Assembly (NCBI RefSeq): GCF_018131005.1
Contig: NZ_JAFCJK010000003.1
Span: 558,001-622,000 of the forward strand
Origin: Bradyrhizobium lablabi
Lineage (GTDB): Bacteria; Pseudomonadota; Alphaproteobacteria; Rhizobiales; Xanthobacteraceae
Direction: 5' to 3'
DNA: 64,000 nucleotides
Shown here piece by piece: positions 1 through 8,861 of the stretch. The position numbers and the translations under genes were made by a program. How positions within the stretch are numbered: the stretch's first letter is position 1; each line of letters opens with the position of its first letter. The notes beneath the pieces were generated by a model. The model worked only from the letters and a program-made list of their open reading frames with translations. It did no database searches and had not been told where the DNA came from.

Positions 1-735
1 CGATAGGGTTGTGGCGCGCCAAACAGCGGCCATCCGCCCTCGATCACGAAGGCATCGAGTTTTGGATTGGCAGCGAGGATGTCCGACATGGCCTGCACAC
101 CCCGCGGCCCGTCGTCATTGGTGAAGACAGGGCAACCTGCGATCTCGGTCCAGCCGCCTTCGCCCTTGAGTCTGTCCAGATCCTTCTTGCCGGACAAGGC
201 ATCCCGCGTTCCGGAGGCGCGGCGCAGAATGTTGTCTGCCGCGGCATTGCCCTCGATCAGGCACACAGTGCCACCGTTCGGCTTTGCCTTCTTCAAATAT
301 TCGCCGAGCCGAAAGCCCATCAGGTAATTGTCGGTGCCGAGATAAGTCTTACGAAGCGCGGCGTCTTCTTTTTTGAGATCGGCGTCGAGTGTCATGACAG
401 GAATTTTGGGTTTGGCGGCCTTGATCGCGTTGGCGATCAAGGGCGCGTTGGAAGGCGAGATCGCAATCGCCGCGGTATCGGACTTGCCCAGCATATCCTG
501 AACGATCTGGGCCTCGCCCGCCTCGTCTGATGTTGAGGCAGGCCCCGTGTAGAAGCAATGATAGGGGGAACTGGCGTTTTCCTTATTCCACTTCTCGCAG
601 CCTTGATGAATGGCCTCAAAGAATGGATTGTCGAGTCCCTTGACGACGATGACGAGTTGCTTCTTCTGAGCCATGGCCGACCCGGCCGACAGGCTCATCG
701 CCGCAGCAATCAATGCCAATACTGCCTTGTTCATT
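1..735 (-). CDS. Sugar ABC transporter substrate-binding protein (CUT2 type), 3' end cut by window edge
   Basis: Periplasmic sugar-binding protein of the ribose/xylose type (Peripla_BP_4 fold). The frame is open for 245 codons from an ATG at 735 to the window edge, so the C-terminus is missing. Residues 1-23 form a signal peptide ending AGSAMAQ. The mature part begins KKQLVIVVKGLDNPFFEAI, the usual first strand and helix of this fold, and continues with a segment reading AIAISPSNAPLIANAIK, typical of family members. It is divergent from the ATPase and permease genes at 1170 and 2949, which together make a complete three-part transporter. Separate transcription of the binding protein is somewhat unusual. 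The substrate cannot be read from the sequence. Confidence 0.9.
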
Positions 736-1169
736 TGTCCCTCGCACGTGTTGCAGCGGACGCTTGTTCGCCCGTTTTACCGAACATCATCTGATTCAAA
801 ACTTCACGAAGGCAAGGAAACCGCTTGATGTGAGGGTGTGGCTATCAGGTCCCCTACCACCTGCACCATTTTCGAGCCTGTCCTCGAATGTGTTCCCAGC
901 AACGACAGAGTCCAATTGCGCGATAGCCACAATCAGCGATTGACAAAGATAATTCGGACGCCTGACGAGTCAACGGCTATATGCAAAGAAATAAGACGAG
1001 GCCTTGTTTGGTGCGTCGCACCACATGCAATATGTTTTCGCGAAGGTGCGGCGTTGATCCCCGCCGAGATCATTGACTGACCACAGACCCTGTAATTCAA
1101 TGTCCGCTCGCGTCTTTTGAAGAACAAGACGCGCGTCGCGGCAACGATTCCGCACCAGGTGTATCCGGA
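736..1169. other. Divergent intergenic region, no gene seen
   Basis: This 434-base gap separates the divergent binding-protein and ATPase genes and must hold both promoters. A TTGACA hexamer lies at 940-945, but no convincing -10 element follows at the right distance. No open frame here looks like a gene. Confidence 0.5.
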
Positions 1170-1910
1170 ATGGCCCTTCTCGAACTAAGAAATGTTTCGA
1201 AGCATTTCGGCGCAATTCATGCCCTCAACGACGTTTCGCTGTCGCTCGAGCCTGGCCAGGTCGTGGGACTGATGGGAGACAACGGGGCCGGCAAGTCAAC
1301 CCTCGTCAAGATCGTCGCCGGAAATTTTCGTCCCACGCATGGAACGATGCAGATGGAAGGCCAGGATTTGTCCATGCACCGTCCGATCGAAGCCCGCCGG
1401 CACGGTATCGAGATCGTACATCAGGACCTCGCGCTCTGCGACAATCTCAGCGCGGCCGCCAATGTTTTCCTCGGCCGCGAAATCCGTAAGGGCGTCGGCC
1501 CCTTCAAAATTCTCGACTATGCCGCGATGTATCGCCGAGCCGGACAGATCTTCTCCGAACTGCGATCCGAAACGCGGCCGCGCGATCTGGTAAGGCAAAT
1601 GTCCGGCGGACAGCGACAGGCGGTCGCCATTGCCCGAACCCGGATTGCCGACGCCAAGGTCGTTCTGATGGACGAACCGACCGCGGCTATTTCGGTGCGG
1701 CAGGTCGCGGAGGTACTTAACCTGATGCGACGGCTGCGCGATCGCGGCATCGCGATCGTGTTCATCAGCCATCGCATGCCGGACGTGTTCAGCATTGCCG
1801 ATCGCGTCGTGGTATTGCGCCGCGGCCGCAAGGTCGCCGACAAGGACGTCGCTGCCAGTTCGCCGGAGGAAGTGACGGGACTGATTACCGGGGCCATCGA
1901 ATACGCATAG
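1170..1910 (+). CDS. Sugar ABC transporter ATP-binding protein, single domain
   Basis: ATPase of a CUT2-type sugar importer, 246 residues. Walker A is GDNGAGKST (about residue 36), the Q-loop lies in IVHQDLAL, the signature is MSGGQRQAVAIAR, Walker B is VVLMDEPTAA, and the H-loop is in FISHRM, so all catalytic motifs are intact. Many CUT2 ATPases are double-domain proteins of about 500 residues; this one has a single domain, as in FrcA-type fructose/ribose systems, and would act as a homodimer. The permease gene follows 40 bases downstream, which suggests one transcript. Substrate unknown. Confidence 0.92.
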   Translation: MALLELRNVSKHFGAIHALNDVSLSLEPGQVVGLMGDNGAGKSTLVKIVAGNFRPTHGTMQMEGQDLSMHRPIEARRHGIEIVHQDLALCDNLSAAANVFLGREIRKGVGPFKILDYAAMYRRAGQIFSELRSETRPRDLVRQMSGGQRQAVAIARTRIADAKVVLMDEPTAAISVRQVAEVLNLMRRLRDRGIAIVFISHRMPDVFSIADRVVVLRRGRKVADKDVAASSPEEVTGLITGAIEYA

Positions 1911-1950
1911 TGAGGCGTCTGGAGCTTGCTGGTAACCGAAAGTTTGATGG

Positions 1951-2949
1951 ATGGAAATTCAGTTCGACGACAACATCAAGCGCACAAGATTCCCGCTGCT
2001 CAGCTGGCTGACCTCGCGACAGGCCTTCTGGGTCTCGCTGGCGGTCATCCTGGCCTGCGTCTTCCTGTCGTTTGCGACCAACTCGTTTGCGACCTCGAAC
2101 AACATTTACAACGTCGCCCGCAACTTCACCTTCGTCGCGATCATTGCGCTCGGGATGACGATCGTGATCATCACCGGCGGCATCGATCTTTCGGTCGGAT
2201 CGGTGCTGTGCCTGTGTAGTATGATCCTCGCGGTCGTTATGCACGCCGGTTACAGTATCGAGATCGGCATCGCTGCCTCGCTTGGAACGGCGTTGCTGAT
2301 CGGCGCGATCAACGGCGTGCTGATCGCGTATCTGGGCATCCCGCCGTTTGTGGTCACGCTCGGCATGTTGTCGATCGCGCGGAGTCTCGCGATGGTCGCG
2401 TCCAACAACACTGTGGTGTTCCAGTTCGGTCCGGATCACGACAAGCTCTTGTTTCTTGGTGGCGGCGCCTGGCTGTTCGGGATCGCCAACCCCGTGATCT
2501 ACATGCTCGCGCTTACGCTGTTGACGGGTTTTGTGCTGCACTTCACCCGGTTTGGCCGGTACGTCTTCGCGATCGGCGGCAACGAGCACGCGGCGATCGT
2601 GACCGGCGTTCCGGTGCGACGCACCAAGGTGGCCGTCTATATGATTTCCGCGCTCTCGGCCGGCGTTGCCGGTGTGATCGAAACCGGCTGGCTCGGCGCC
2701 GTCACCACCAATCTTGGCTCGGGCTTGGAATTGCAAGTGATCGCCGCCGCAGTGATCGGCGGCGCCAATCTCGCCGGTGGAACTGGCACCGCCTTCGGCG
2801 CGCTGATCGGTTCGGCGCTGATCGAGGTGATACGCAACAGTCTCGGGCTATTGGGCATTAGCGCGTTCTGGCAGGGCACCTTTGTCGGCTCGTTCATTAT
2901 CATTGCCGTGGCCTTCGACCGGATCCGAAATCTCCGGTCGCCGGCATGA
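1951..2949 (+). CDS. Sugar ABC transporter permease (RbsC/FrcC family)
   Basis: Inner-membrane permease of the BPD_transp_2 family, 332 residues, with about eight to ten hydrophobic segments. The family hallmark IITGGIDLSVGS is present at about residues 71-82, and the conserved ANLAGGTGTAFGALIG segment lies near residue 275. It pairs with the ATPase just upstream and with the divergent binding protein at the left edge. The first 25 residues are hydrophilic and probably cytoplasmic. Ribose, fructose and xylose are among the family's known substrates; nothing here distinguishes them. Confidence 0.92.
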   Translation: MEIQFDDNIKRTRFPLLSWLTSRQAFWVSLAVILACVFLSFATNSFATSNNIYNVARNFTFVAIIALGMTIVIITGGIDLSVGSVLCLCSMILAVVMHAGYSIEIGIAASLGTALLIGAINGVLIAYLGIPPFVVTLGMLSIARSLAMVASNNTVVFQFGPDHDKLLFLGGGAWLFGIANPVIYMLALTLLTGFVLHFTRFGRYVFAIGGNEHAAIVTGVPVRRTKVAVYMISALSAGVAGVIETGWLGAVTTNLGSGLELQVIAAAVIGGANLAGGTGTAFGALIGSALIEVIRNSLGLLGISAFWQGTFVGSFIIIAVAFDRIRNLRSPA

Positions 2950-3004
2950 GCGCCGATCACAATACGTCTCCACCATTTGATCAACGACGGACGGAAAAAG
3001 GAAA

Positions 3005-3904
3005 ATGACAGGCAAGCGCGTAGTATTCACCGGAGGAACTGGCAAGGCCGGCAGGCACGTCCTTCCGCATCTGAAGAGCAAGGGCTATGACCTTCTCAAC
3101 GTCGATCTGAAACCGCTCGATCATCCCGGCATCAGCACCCTGATCGCCGATCTGACGCACAGCGGCCAGGCCTTCAATGCCCTGACCACGCATTTCGGCT
3201 TCGACCGTTTCGAAGCCGGCAGCCCGCCGGCGGCGCCGGACGCCGTCGTGCATTTTGCCGCGATACCGCGAGTGCTAATCGAGCCAGATAACGAGACGTT
3301 TCGCGTCAACACGATCAGCACCTATAACGTGATCGAGGCCGCGGCAAAACTCGGCGTCCGCAAGATCGTGATCGCTTCCAGCGAGACTACCTACGGTGTG
3401 TGCTTTGCCGAAGGCGAGAAGGATTTCAGAAGCTTCCCGCTCGAGGAGGACTACGACACCGATCCCATGGACTCGTACGGCCTTTCCAAGGTCGTGAATG
3501 AAAAGACCGCGCGAGCCTTCGCCATGCGCTACGGCATCGACATCTACGCGCTCCGGATCGCGAACGTCATCGAGCCGCATGAATACGACATGTTTCCGCT
3601 TTTCCTGGCCAATCTGCCGTCGCGAAAACGCAACGCCTGGGGCTATATCGACGCCCGCGACCTTGGTGAGATCGTGCATCTGGCAATCCAGAAGGATGGC
3701 CTCGGCTTTCAGGTCTTCAACGCCGTCAACGACACCATTACCGCCAACATTCCGACCCGCGAAGTGCTAAACCGCTATTGTCCCGACGTCCCGATCACCC
3801 GACAGCTCGGAGACTACGAGGCGCCCTTGTCGAACCGCAAGGCGCGCGAGGTGCTGGGCTTCAGGGAAACGCACAACTGGCGCAAATACGTAAAGGGCGG
3901 ATAG
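3005..3904 (+). CDS. NAD(P)-dependent epimerase/dehydratase (extended SDR)
   Basis: Extended short-chain dehydrogenase/reductase, 299 residues, of the UDP-glucose 4-epimerase-like group. The Rossmann motif is VVFTGGTGKAGRHV at the N-terminus (TGGxGxxG), the VHFAAIP motif is present, and the catalytic pair is YGLSK (about residue 158) with a preceding serine in IASSETTYG. It starts 55 bases after the permease and is likely co-transcribed. An enzyme beside a sugar importer probably acts on the imported sugar or a derived sugar or lactone, but the exact reaction (epimerase, dehydrogenase or dehydratase) cannot be called. Confidence 0.85.
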   Translation: MTGKRVVFTGGTGKAGRHVLPHLKSKGYDLLNVDLKPLDHPGISTLIADLTHSGQAFNALTTHFGFDRFEAGSPPAAPDAVVHFAAIPRVLIEPDNETFRVNTISTYNVIEAAAKLGVRKIVIASSETTYGVCFAEGEKDFRSFPLEEDYDTDPMDSYGLSKVVNEKTARAFAMRYGIDIYALRIANVIEPHEYDMFPLFLANLPSRKRNAWGYIDARDLGEIVHLAIQKDGLGFQVFNAVNDTITANIPTREVLNRYCPDVPITRQLGDYEAPLSNRKAREVLGFRETHNWRKYVKGG

Positions 3905-3989
3905 CGGCTGCGACCTCGTTGGTCCCCAAAAGGATAGTAAAACGAGGGAAAAGACGCCGTGATGGAAAGCAGGCCGTCACCTTGAACCA

Positions 3990-5507
3990 TCACTTGCCGA
4001 TACTTGCTTCAAATGCAGACCGCTGAGTCGGCGTTAGATGCAGGCCATGCTTCGTGCGTCGGTCTAGAAAGTCGGCAGAGTTCGCAGCCCACTCCGTTTC
4101 GCGCAGGAACGACGCCTCGCACTCATAGAAGTTTCCGCCAAAGTGACGTCCAAGATCTCCGCAGGTGCGGGCCGCACCCAGCACCTCTCTTGCGCGCGTC
4201 CCGTACAACCGCGCGTAGTGATAAACCAGTGTCTTGGGAAGAGCCGGATAGTCGCTTTCGATATCCAGCACAAAATCGGTGAAGGTGCCCGGGATGTCCC
4301 CGCCGGGAAGCGGCGCACCCGCGGTCCAGGCTCGCTGCATCCTGGGGAGCCAGGGGGCCAGACGTGACAGTGCATGTTCGGCGAGCTTGCGATAGGTGGT
4401 GATCTTGCCGCCGAAAATCGATAGCAGCGGCGGAACATCAGGCGTGCCATCGATCTCGAACACGTAGTCCCGCGTCACCGCCGATGGATTCGTCGCATTG
4501 TCGTCGTAGAGAGGCCGGACACCGGAGAAGGCATGAATGATGTCGTGATCCAGCGGAGCGGTCCGGAAATATCGGCCTACTATGCCGAGCAGGTAATCGA
4601 TCTCGCTCTCATCAATCGATACATCCTCCGCTCGCCCATCATAGGTGATATCGGTGGTGCCGATCAGCGCGAGATTACCCTCATAGGGATTGACGAAGAT
4701 AACGCGGCGATCGTCGTTCTGCAGCAGATAGGCCTGCGGTCCACTCCAGAATTTCGGCACTACCACGTGGCTACCTTTGACGAGCCGAACATTGTGGGCC
4801 GAATTCAACTCCGCCACACCTTGCACGACTTGCTGAACCCATGGGCCTGCCGCATTGACAAGCGCGCGCGCCCGCACGAGATGCGCACTCCCATCCTGAC
4901 CGTACATTTCAATCAGCCATTTGCCGTCTTCCCGGCGCGCGCTTAGGGCGCGGGTGCGGGGCAGTATCCGCGCGCCCTTGCGTGATGCGTCGACGAGATT
5001 AAGGATAACAAGCCGAGCGTCGTCGACCCAGCAATCTGAATATTCAAAACCGCGACGAAACTCCGGCCGCAGTGACGCTCCTTCAGGTGCGCGCGAGAGG
5101 TCGAGTCCGCGGCTCGGCGGCAATTTCTTGCGGCCGCCGAGATGATCGTAGAGGAACAACCCGGTCCGAACCAGCCAGGCCGGCCGCTGCTCGGGCGAAT
5201 GCGGCAAAACGAACCGCATCGGCCAGATGATATGAGGCGCGGAGGCGAGCAGCACTTCGCGCTCGATCAGAGCCTCCCGCACAAGGCGGAACTCATAATA
5301 TTCGAGATAGCGAAGGCCGCCATGCACGAGTTTGCCGGAGCGCGACGACGTTCCTTCGGCAAAATCGTCCTTCTCGCAGAGCAGGACCTTGAGGCCGCGA
5401 CCGGCGGCATCGCGGGCGATACCGGCCCCATTTATTCCGCCGCCGATCACTGCGATATCGACCAGCCCGTGATCGCTCCTCGGGCCCGGCAGCGTGTTCG
5501 TCATCAC
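3990..5507 (-). CDS. GlpD-like FAD-dependent polyol-phosphate dehydrogenase
   Basis: FAD-dependent dehydrogenase of the GlpD family, 505 residues. The dinucleotide-binding motif is VDIAVIGGGINGAGIARDAA near the N-terminus, followed by the GlpD signature GTSSRSGKLVHGGLRYLE. Family members oxidise glycerol 3-phosphate to dihydroxyacetone phosphate at the membrane. The erythritol enzyme EryB, which oxidises erythritol phosphate, belongs to the same family and has about the same length. The gene is last in a ten-gene run and overlaps the aldolase gene by 4 bases. With an EryA-like kinase and a SorC-type regulator in the same run, a polyol phosphate other than glycerol phosphate is a good guess. 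A housekeeping glycerol 3-phosphate dehydrogenase remains possible. Confidence 0.88.
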   Translation of the reverse strand: MMTNTLPGPRSDHGLVDIAVIGGGINGAGIARDAAGRGLKVLLCEKDDFAEGTSSRSGKLVHGGLRYLEYYEFRLVREALIEREVLLASAPHIIWPMRFVLPHSPEQRPAWLVRTGLFLYDHLGGRKKLPPSRGLDLSRAPEGASLRPEFRRGFEYSDCWVDDARLVILNLVDASRKGARILPRTRALSARREDGKWLIEMYGQDGSAHLVRARALVNAAGPWVQQVVQGVAELNSAHNVRLVKGSHVVVPKFWSGPQAYLLQNDDRRVIFVNPYEGNLALIGTTDITYDGRAEDVSIDESEIDYLLGIVGRYFRTAPLDHDIIHAFSGVRPLYDDNATNPSAVTRDYVFEIDGTPDVPPLLSIFGGKITTYRKLAEHALSRLAPWLPRMQRAWTAGAPLPGGDIPGTFTDFVLDIESDYPALPKTLVYHYARLYGTRAREVLGAARTCGDLGRHFGGNFYECEASFLRETEWAANSADFLDRRTKHGLHLTPTQRSAFEASIGK

Positions 5508-6244
5508 TTCTTGCTGCGCTTCTTCTCGACCCGGTGCCGTACTGCCTTCGATGAAGTGCGCGCCCTGGCCGTCGGTTCTGGTTTGGGCGGTTGCAGCCCA
5601 TAAGTTGAAAATCCGCGCGCCGTATCCGCGATTTCCTCTTCGCTGAGGATAAAACGATGATCGAGCGCGAGCGAAAGGTAGTATTGGCGTGCTATCGTCT
5701 CAAGCTCGACGGCGAGCCACATCGCCTTGTCGAGGTTGGCGCCAAGCGCAATCATCCCGTGATTGGCCAAGAGGCAACCGTTGCGCCCTTCGAGCGCGGC
5801 CAGCGCAAACTCCGACAGCTGCTTGGTCCCGTAGCGCGCGTAGCCGGCGCACCGGATATCGGTGCCGCCGAACGCTGCCATCATGTAGTGGCAGGCCGGA
5901 ATCGTCTTCCGCGCGATCGCGAGCACAGTGGCATAGGTGGAATGGGTGTGGACGATGGCGCCGACATCCGCGCGCGCGCGCATGATATCGAGATGAAAGC
6001 GCCACTCGGTGGACGGCTGCAACGGTCCCTTCCACGTACCATACTCGCCTTCGAGTGGCATCGATACAATCATCTCCATCTTCATGGCGTCATAGGGCAC
6101 GGCCGACGGCGTGATCAGCATCTCCTCGCCATAGCGGGCGGAGATGTTGCCGGATGTCCCCTGATTGAGGCCCGAGGCGTTCATCCACCGGCATTTTGCG
6201 ATGATCGCTTCGCGCAATTGTTGCTCCTCACGGGTCATGTTCAA
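5504..6244 (-). CDS. Class II aldolase/adducin family protein (FucA-like)
   Basis: Zinc-dependent class II aldolase fold, 246 residues, related to L-fuculose-phosphate aldolase. The N-terminal substrate loop is GTSGNISAR. The metal ligands are visible as the histidine pair in VHTHSTYATVLA and a third histidine in LLANHGMIALG. Such enzymes split a ketose 1-phosphate into dihydroxyacetone phosphate and an aldehyde. It sits between a 2-hydroxyacid dehydrogenase (13-base gap) and the GlpD-like gene (4-base overlap), which fits cleavage of the ketose phosphate made by that dehydrogenase. The C-terminal 25 residues are lysine/arginine-rich and atypical. Some family members are decarboxylases or epimerases, so aldolase activity is inferred. 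Confidence 0.88.
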   Translation of the reverse strand: MNMTREEQQLREAIIAKCRWMNASGLNQGTSGNISARYGEEMLITPSAVPYDAMKMEMIVSMPLEGEYGTWKGPLQPSTEWRFHLDIMRARADVGAIVHTHSTYATVLAIARKTIPACHYMMAAFGGTDIRCAGYARYGTKQLSEFALAALEGRNGCLLANHGMIALGANLDKAMWLAVELETIARQYYLSLALDHRFILSEEEIADTARGFSTYGLQPPKPEPTARARTSSKAVRHRVEKKRSKK

Positions 6245-6257
6245 ATGCCTTTCGTCT

Positions 6258-7298
6258 TCAGCACGGATTGAGCGGCGGTTCGCCCGCGAGAAAGCGGCGA
6301 ACCTCCTCGGCCACCTGGTTGGCGGCGATGGTGACGGTACGCACCGAGGCGCCCGCGATGTGAGGCGTCAGCGTCACGTTCGGCAGCTTCAATAGCGGCC
6401 AGTCCGGCGGCGCCGGTTCTGCGGCGAAGGTATCGAGCATGGCGCCACCAAGCTGTCCGGACGCCAGCGCGTCATAAAGAGCGTCATAGTCGACCAACGG
6501 GCCGCGCGCGGTATTGATGATAAATGCGCCCTTCCTGACGCTCGCCAGCGCCTCGCGGCTGATGAAGCCGGTGGTCTCAGGCGTTACCCGGGCGTGCAGG
6601 CTGATGATGTCGGAGCGCGCCAGCAGGTCGGCGAGCGCGACATGCTCGACGCCGTCGTCGCGATCCTGGGCGCTAAGCTGGACATAGGGGTCGGCTACCA
6701 GGAGCTTACAGCCGAACGCCTTGAGCAGCTTCACCACGCGGCTGCCGATCGCGCCATAACCGACAATGCCGACGGTCATTTCGCCAAGCTCCCGCGCGGT
6801 GCGATCGGCGCGATAGAGGTCGCCGCGCCATTCGCCGGCACGGAGCGCTTCGTGGCCGCTGCGAATAAGGCGCGTCTCGGCAAGGATGGCGCCGATGGTG
6901 AATTCCGCGACTGCGCTCGCATTGCGGCCGGGCGTATTGACGACCAGCACGTTGTGATCGCGCGCGGCCTCAAGATCAATATTGACCGGACCGCCGCGCG
7001 ACACTGCGATGAATTTGAGGCCAGGCAGCCGCTCCAGCATCGGCCGCGAGATCGGCGCCAGGTGCGTCACCAGGAGGGTCGCATCGCCGATGAACGCCGC
7101 AACCTCGTCCGGATGACCCATGAACTCCTTGAGACCGTCGAGCGGCGAGCCTGCGTAGCCGTGCTCCATCGGTTCATCGGGCCAGGGTTGCTCGAGTGTA
7201 CGGATGCTGACGCCCTTGCCGCAGGCGGCCGCGATCCGCTCGGCGAAGACCGACGGCAACATGAAGCGATCACCGACGATGGCAATCGACCTAGACAT
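6258..7298 (-). CDS. D-isomer-specific 2-hydroxyacid dehydrogenase
   Basis: NAD(P)-dependent 2-hydroxyacid dehydrogenase (SerA/GyaR superfamily), 346 residues. The cofactor motif is TVGIVGYGAIGSRVVKLL. Active-site landmarks are the arginine in NTARGPLVDYDAL, the acidic residue in DTFAAEPAP and the histidine in LTPHIAGAS. It interconverts a 2-keto acid and a D-2-hydroxy acid. The start overlaps the kinase stop by 8 bases, so the two are translationally coupled. In this operon it may reduce or oxidise an acid formed downstream of aldolase cleavage, such as glycolate/glyoxylate or a hydroxypyruvate; that role is inference. Confidence 0.9.
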   Translation of the reverse strand: MSRSIAIVGDRFMLPSVFAERIAAACGKGVSIRTLEQPWPDEPMEHGYAGSPLDGLKEFMGHPDEVAAFIGDATLLVTHLAPISRPMLERLPGLKFIAVSRGGPVNIDLEAARDHNVLVVNTPGRNASAVAEFTIGAILAETRLIRSGHEALRAGEWRGDLYRADRTARELGEMTVGIVGYGAIGSRVVKLLKAFGCKLLVADPYVQLSAQDRDDGVEHVALADLLARSDIISLHARVTPETTGFISREALASVRKGAFIINTARGPLVDYDALYDALASGQLGGAMLDTFAAEPAPPDWPLLKLPNVTLTPHIAGASVRTVTIAANQVAEEVRRFLAGEPPLNPC

Positions 7299-8859
7299 GA
7301 TCGCCTCCCGTGCGCAGGGCAGCGAGCTGCTTCCATAGCGACCGTGACGCCAGCCGCCCGTCGAGATAGGTGGGGAACATGCGAGCGTAACGCGTCGCCA
7401 AGACGGTATCGGGAGCCTGCGGCTTGTTGAGATGCGGGCTCACCCAATCCTCGGCGCAGGCCCGCATATGTGGATAGACGCCGGTTGCGACAGCGGCAAT
7501 CATCGCGGCCCCCCCTGCGCCCGCCTCGACGCGGTTGCAGACGCGCACGTTGCATTCGAGCGCGGCACCAAGGATGGCCGTGAGGGCGTGGCTGCGCGCC
7601 GCGCCACCGGTGATACGGACCTCGCGCGGCAAAGCGCCCATGGCGGCGTAGCAATCGCGCGCAGCGAATGCGAGCCCTTCCATCACCGCCCGCATCAGGT
7701 CGCCATAGCGGTGGTGGGAGCGCAGGCCGAAAAACTGCGCACACGCCTCATGCGCGATAAACGGACCACGTTCGCCGGCGTCCGATATAAAGGGGTGAAA
7801 CAGCACTTCGCCGGGCTTCGCCTGTAGCACCTGCTGATCCAGGCGATGAATCAGGTCGGCGCGCGAGCGCGTCACGCCTTCAGCGGCGAGCACGCCCAAT
7901 GCGAGATCTAGCAGCCAGTCGATATTGAGTGTCGCCGCCATGTTGGATTGCATCTGGGCATAGTGGCCAGGCACCGGAAACGGCATGGTATAGCCCGTGG
8001 CCTCCTCATTCAGCGTCACCGCGTCGGCATGAGGCGCCAGCCGCATATGCATGCCGGTCGAACCGATGATGGTGCAGCCGACATCGGGTGCCGGATCGTA
8101 AAGGCCGGCACCAAGCGCATTGCAGATCACGTCGACATAGCCGAGCGAGACGGGAACGCCCTCGGGCAGGCCGGTCTCGGCCGCCGCGCTTGCCCCGAGT
8201 GGATGCGTGACTGTCACTCCGTCGACCACCTCAGGGAAAAGCCGCACGAGTTCGTAAATACCGATCAGCCGCGCCGTTTCAGAATCGAAGGCCCGCTTGC
8301 GGAAATCACCGCAGGTGAAAGTCGCCTCCGAAGGATCGGTGGCGCGTTTACCGGTGAGCAGGAAGTAGAGCCAGTCTTTGCAGTGGAACACGGTCGCGGC
8401 GCGCGAAAGTGTCTGAGGAGCATGCGCCTGCAGCCAGGCCAATTGCGGTCCCTGCTGGCAGGCGTTCAACCCGGAGCCGGTTCGCCGATAAAGCACCGTG
8501 TTGTGCTCGCTGCCACGAATCTCGTCCACCAATCGGGCGGCGCGGGAGTCGAGCCACAGCAGCGCCGGCGCGACCGGACGCCCGTCATCGTCGATCAGCC
8601 AGGTACCGTCGCCTTGCCCGGTGACCGCCACAGCCGCCAGCCTTGGGCCGAGATCGGGTACCTTCGCCGCAAGCCCGCGCAGCACGGCGGCCGTGTCGTC
8701 CCAGGTGCGCGACATGTCCTGCTCGACCCGGCCACCGGCTGACGTGCTGTAGCTGTTCGGCAACGAGAAATCGCCAAGCTGCCGGCCATCCCGCGTAAAG
8801 GCGACGGTCTTGATCAGTGAGGTGCCGGCATCGATGCCGACGATGACGTCACGAGGCAT
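7291..8859 (-). CDS. FGGY-family carbohydrate kinase, EryA-like
   Basis: Sugar/polyol kinase of the FGGY family, 522 residues. The N-terminal phosphate loop is VIVGIDAGTSLIKTVAF, and a second motif is VAVTGQGDGTWLIDDDG. The later segments FHCKDWLYFLLTG and TIIGSTGMHMRL resemble my memory of erythritol kinase EryA of Brucella and rhizobia, which has nearly the same length. The start is ATG 8859, two bases after the upstream ATPase stop; the frame extends further upstream but into that ATPase. With a GlpD-family dehydrogenase and a SorC-type regulator in the operon, a tetritol or pentitol is the likeliest substrate. The substrate is inference; the family is secure. Confidence 0.9.
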   Translation of the reverse strand: MPRDVIVGIDAGTSLIKTVAFTRDGRQLGDFSLPNSYSTSAGGRVEQDMSRTWDDTAAVLRGLAAKVPDLGPRLAAVAVTGQGDGTWLIDDDGRPVAPALLWLDSRAARLVDEIRGSEHNTVLYRRTGSGLNACQQGPQLAWLQAHAPQTLSRAATVFHCKDWLYFLLTGKRATDPSEATFTCGDFRKRAFDSETARLIGIYELVRLFPEVVDGVTVTHPLGASAAAETGLPEGVPVSLGYVDVICNALGAGLYDPAPDVGCTIIGSTGMHMRLAPHADAVTLNEEATGYTMPFPVPGHYAQMQSNMAATLNIDWLLDLALGVLAAEGVTRSRADLIHRLDQQVLQAKPGEVLFHPFISDAGERGPFIAHEACAQFFGLRSHHRYGDLMRAVMEGLAFAARDCYAAMGALPREVRITGGAARSHALTAILGAALECNVRVCNRVEAGAGGAAMIAAVATGVYPHMRACAEDWVSPHLNKPQAPDTVLATRYARMFPTYLDGRLASRSLWKQLAALRTGGDHV

Positions 8860-8861
8860 CG

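Noticed and set aside
1885..2736. A 283-codon minus-strand frame rich in Arg, Asp and His opposite the sugar permease
   Set aside because: Its composition is that of a mirrored GC-rich gene, and the plus-strand permease is clear.
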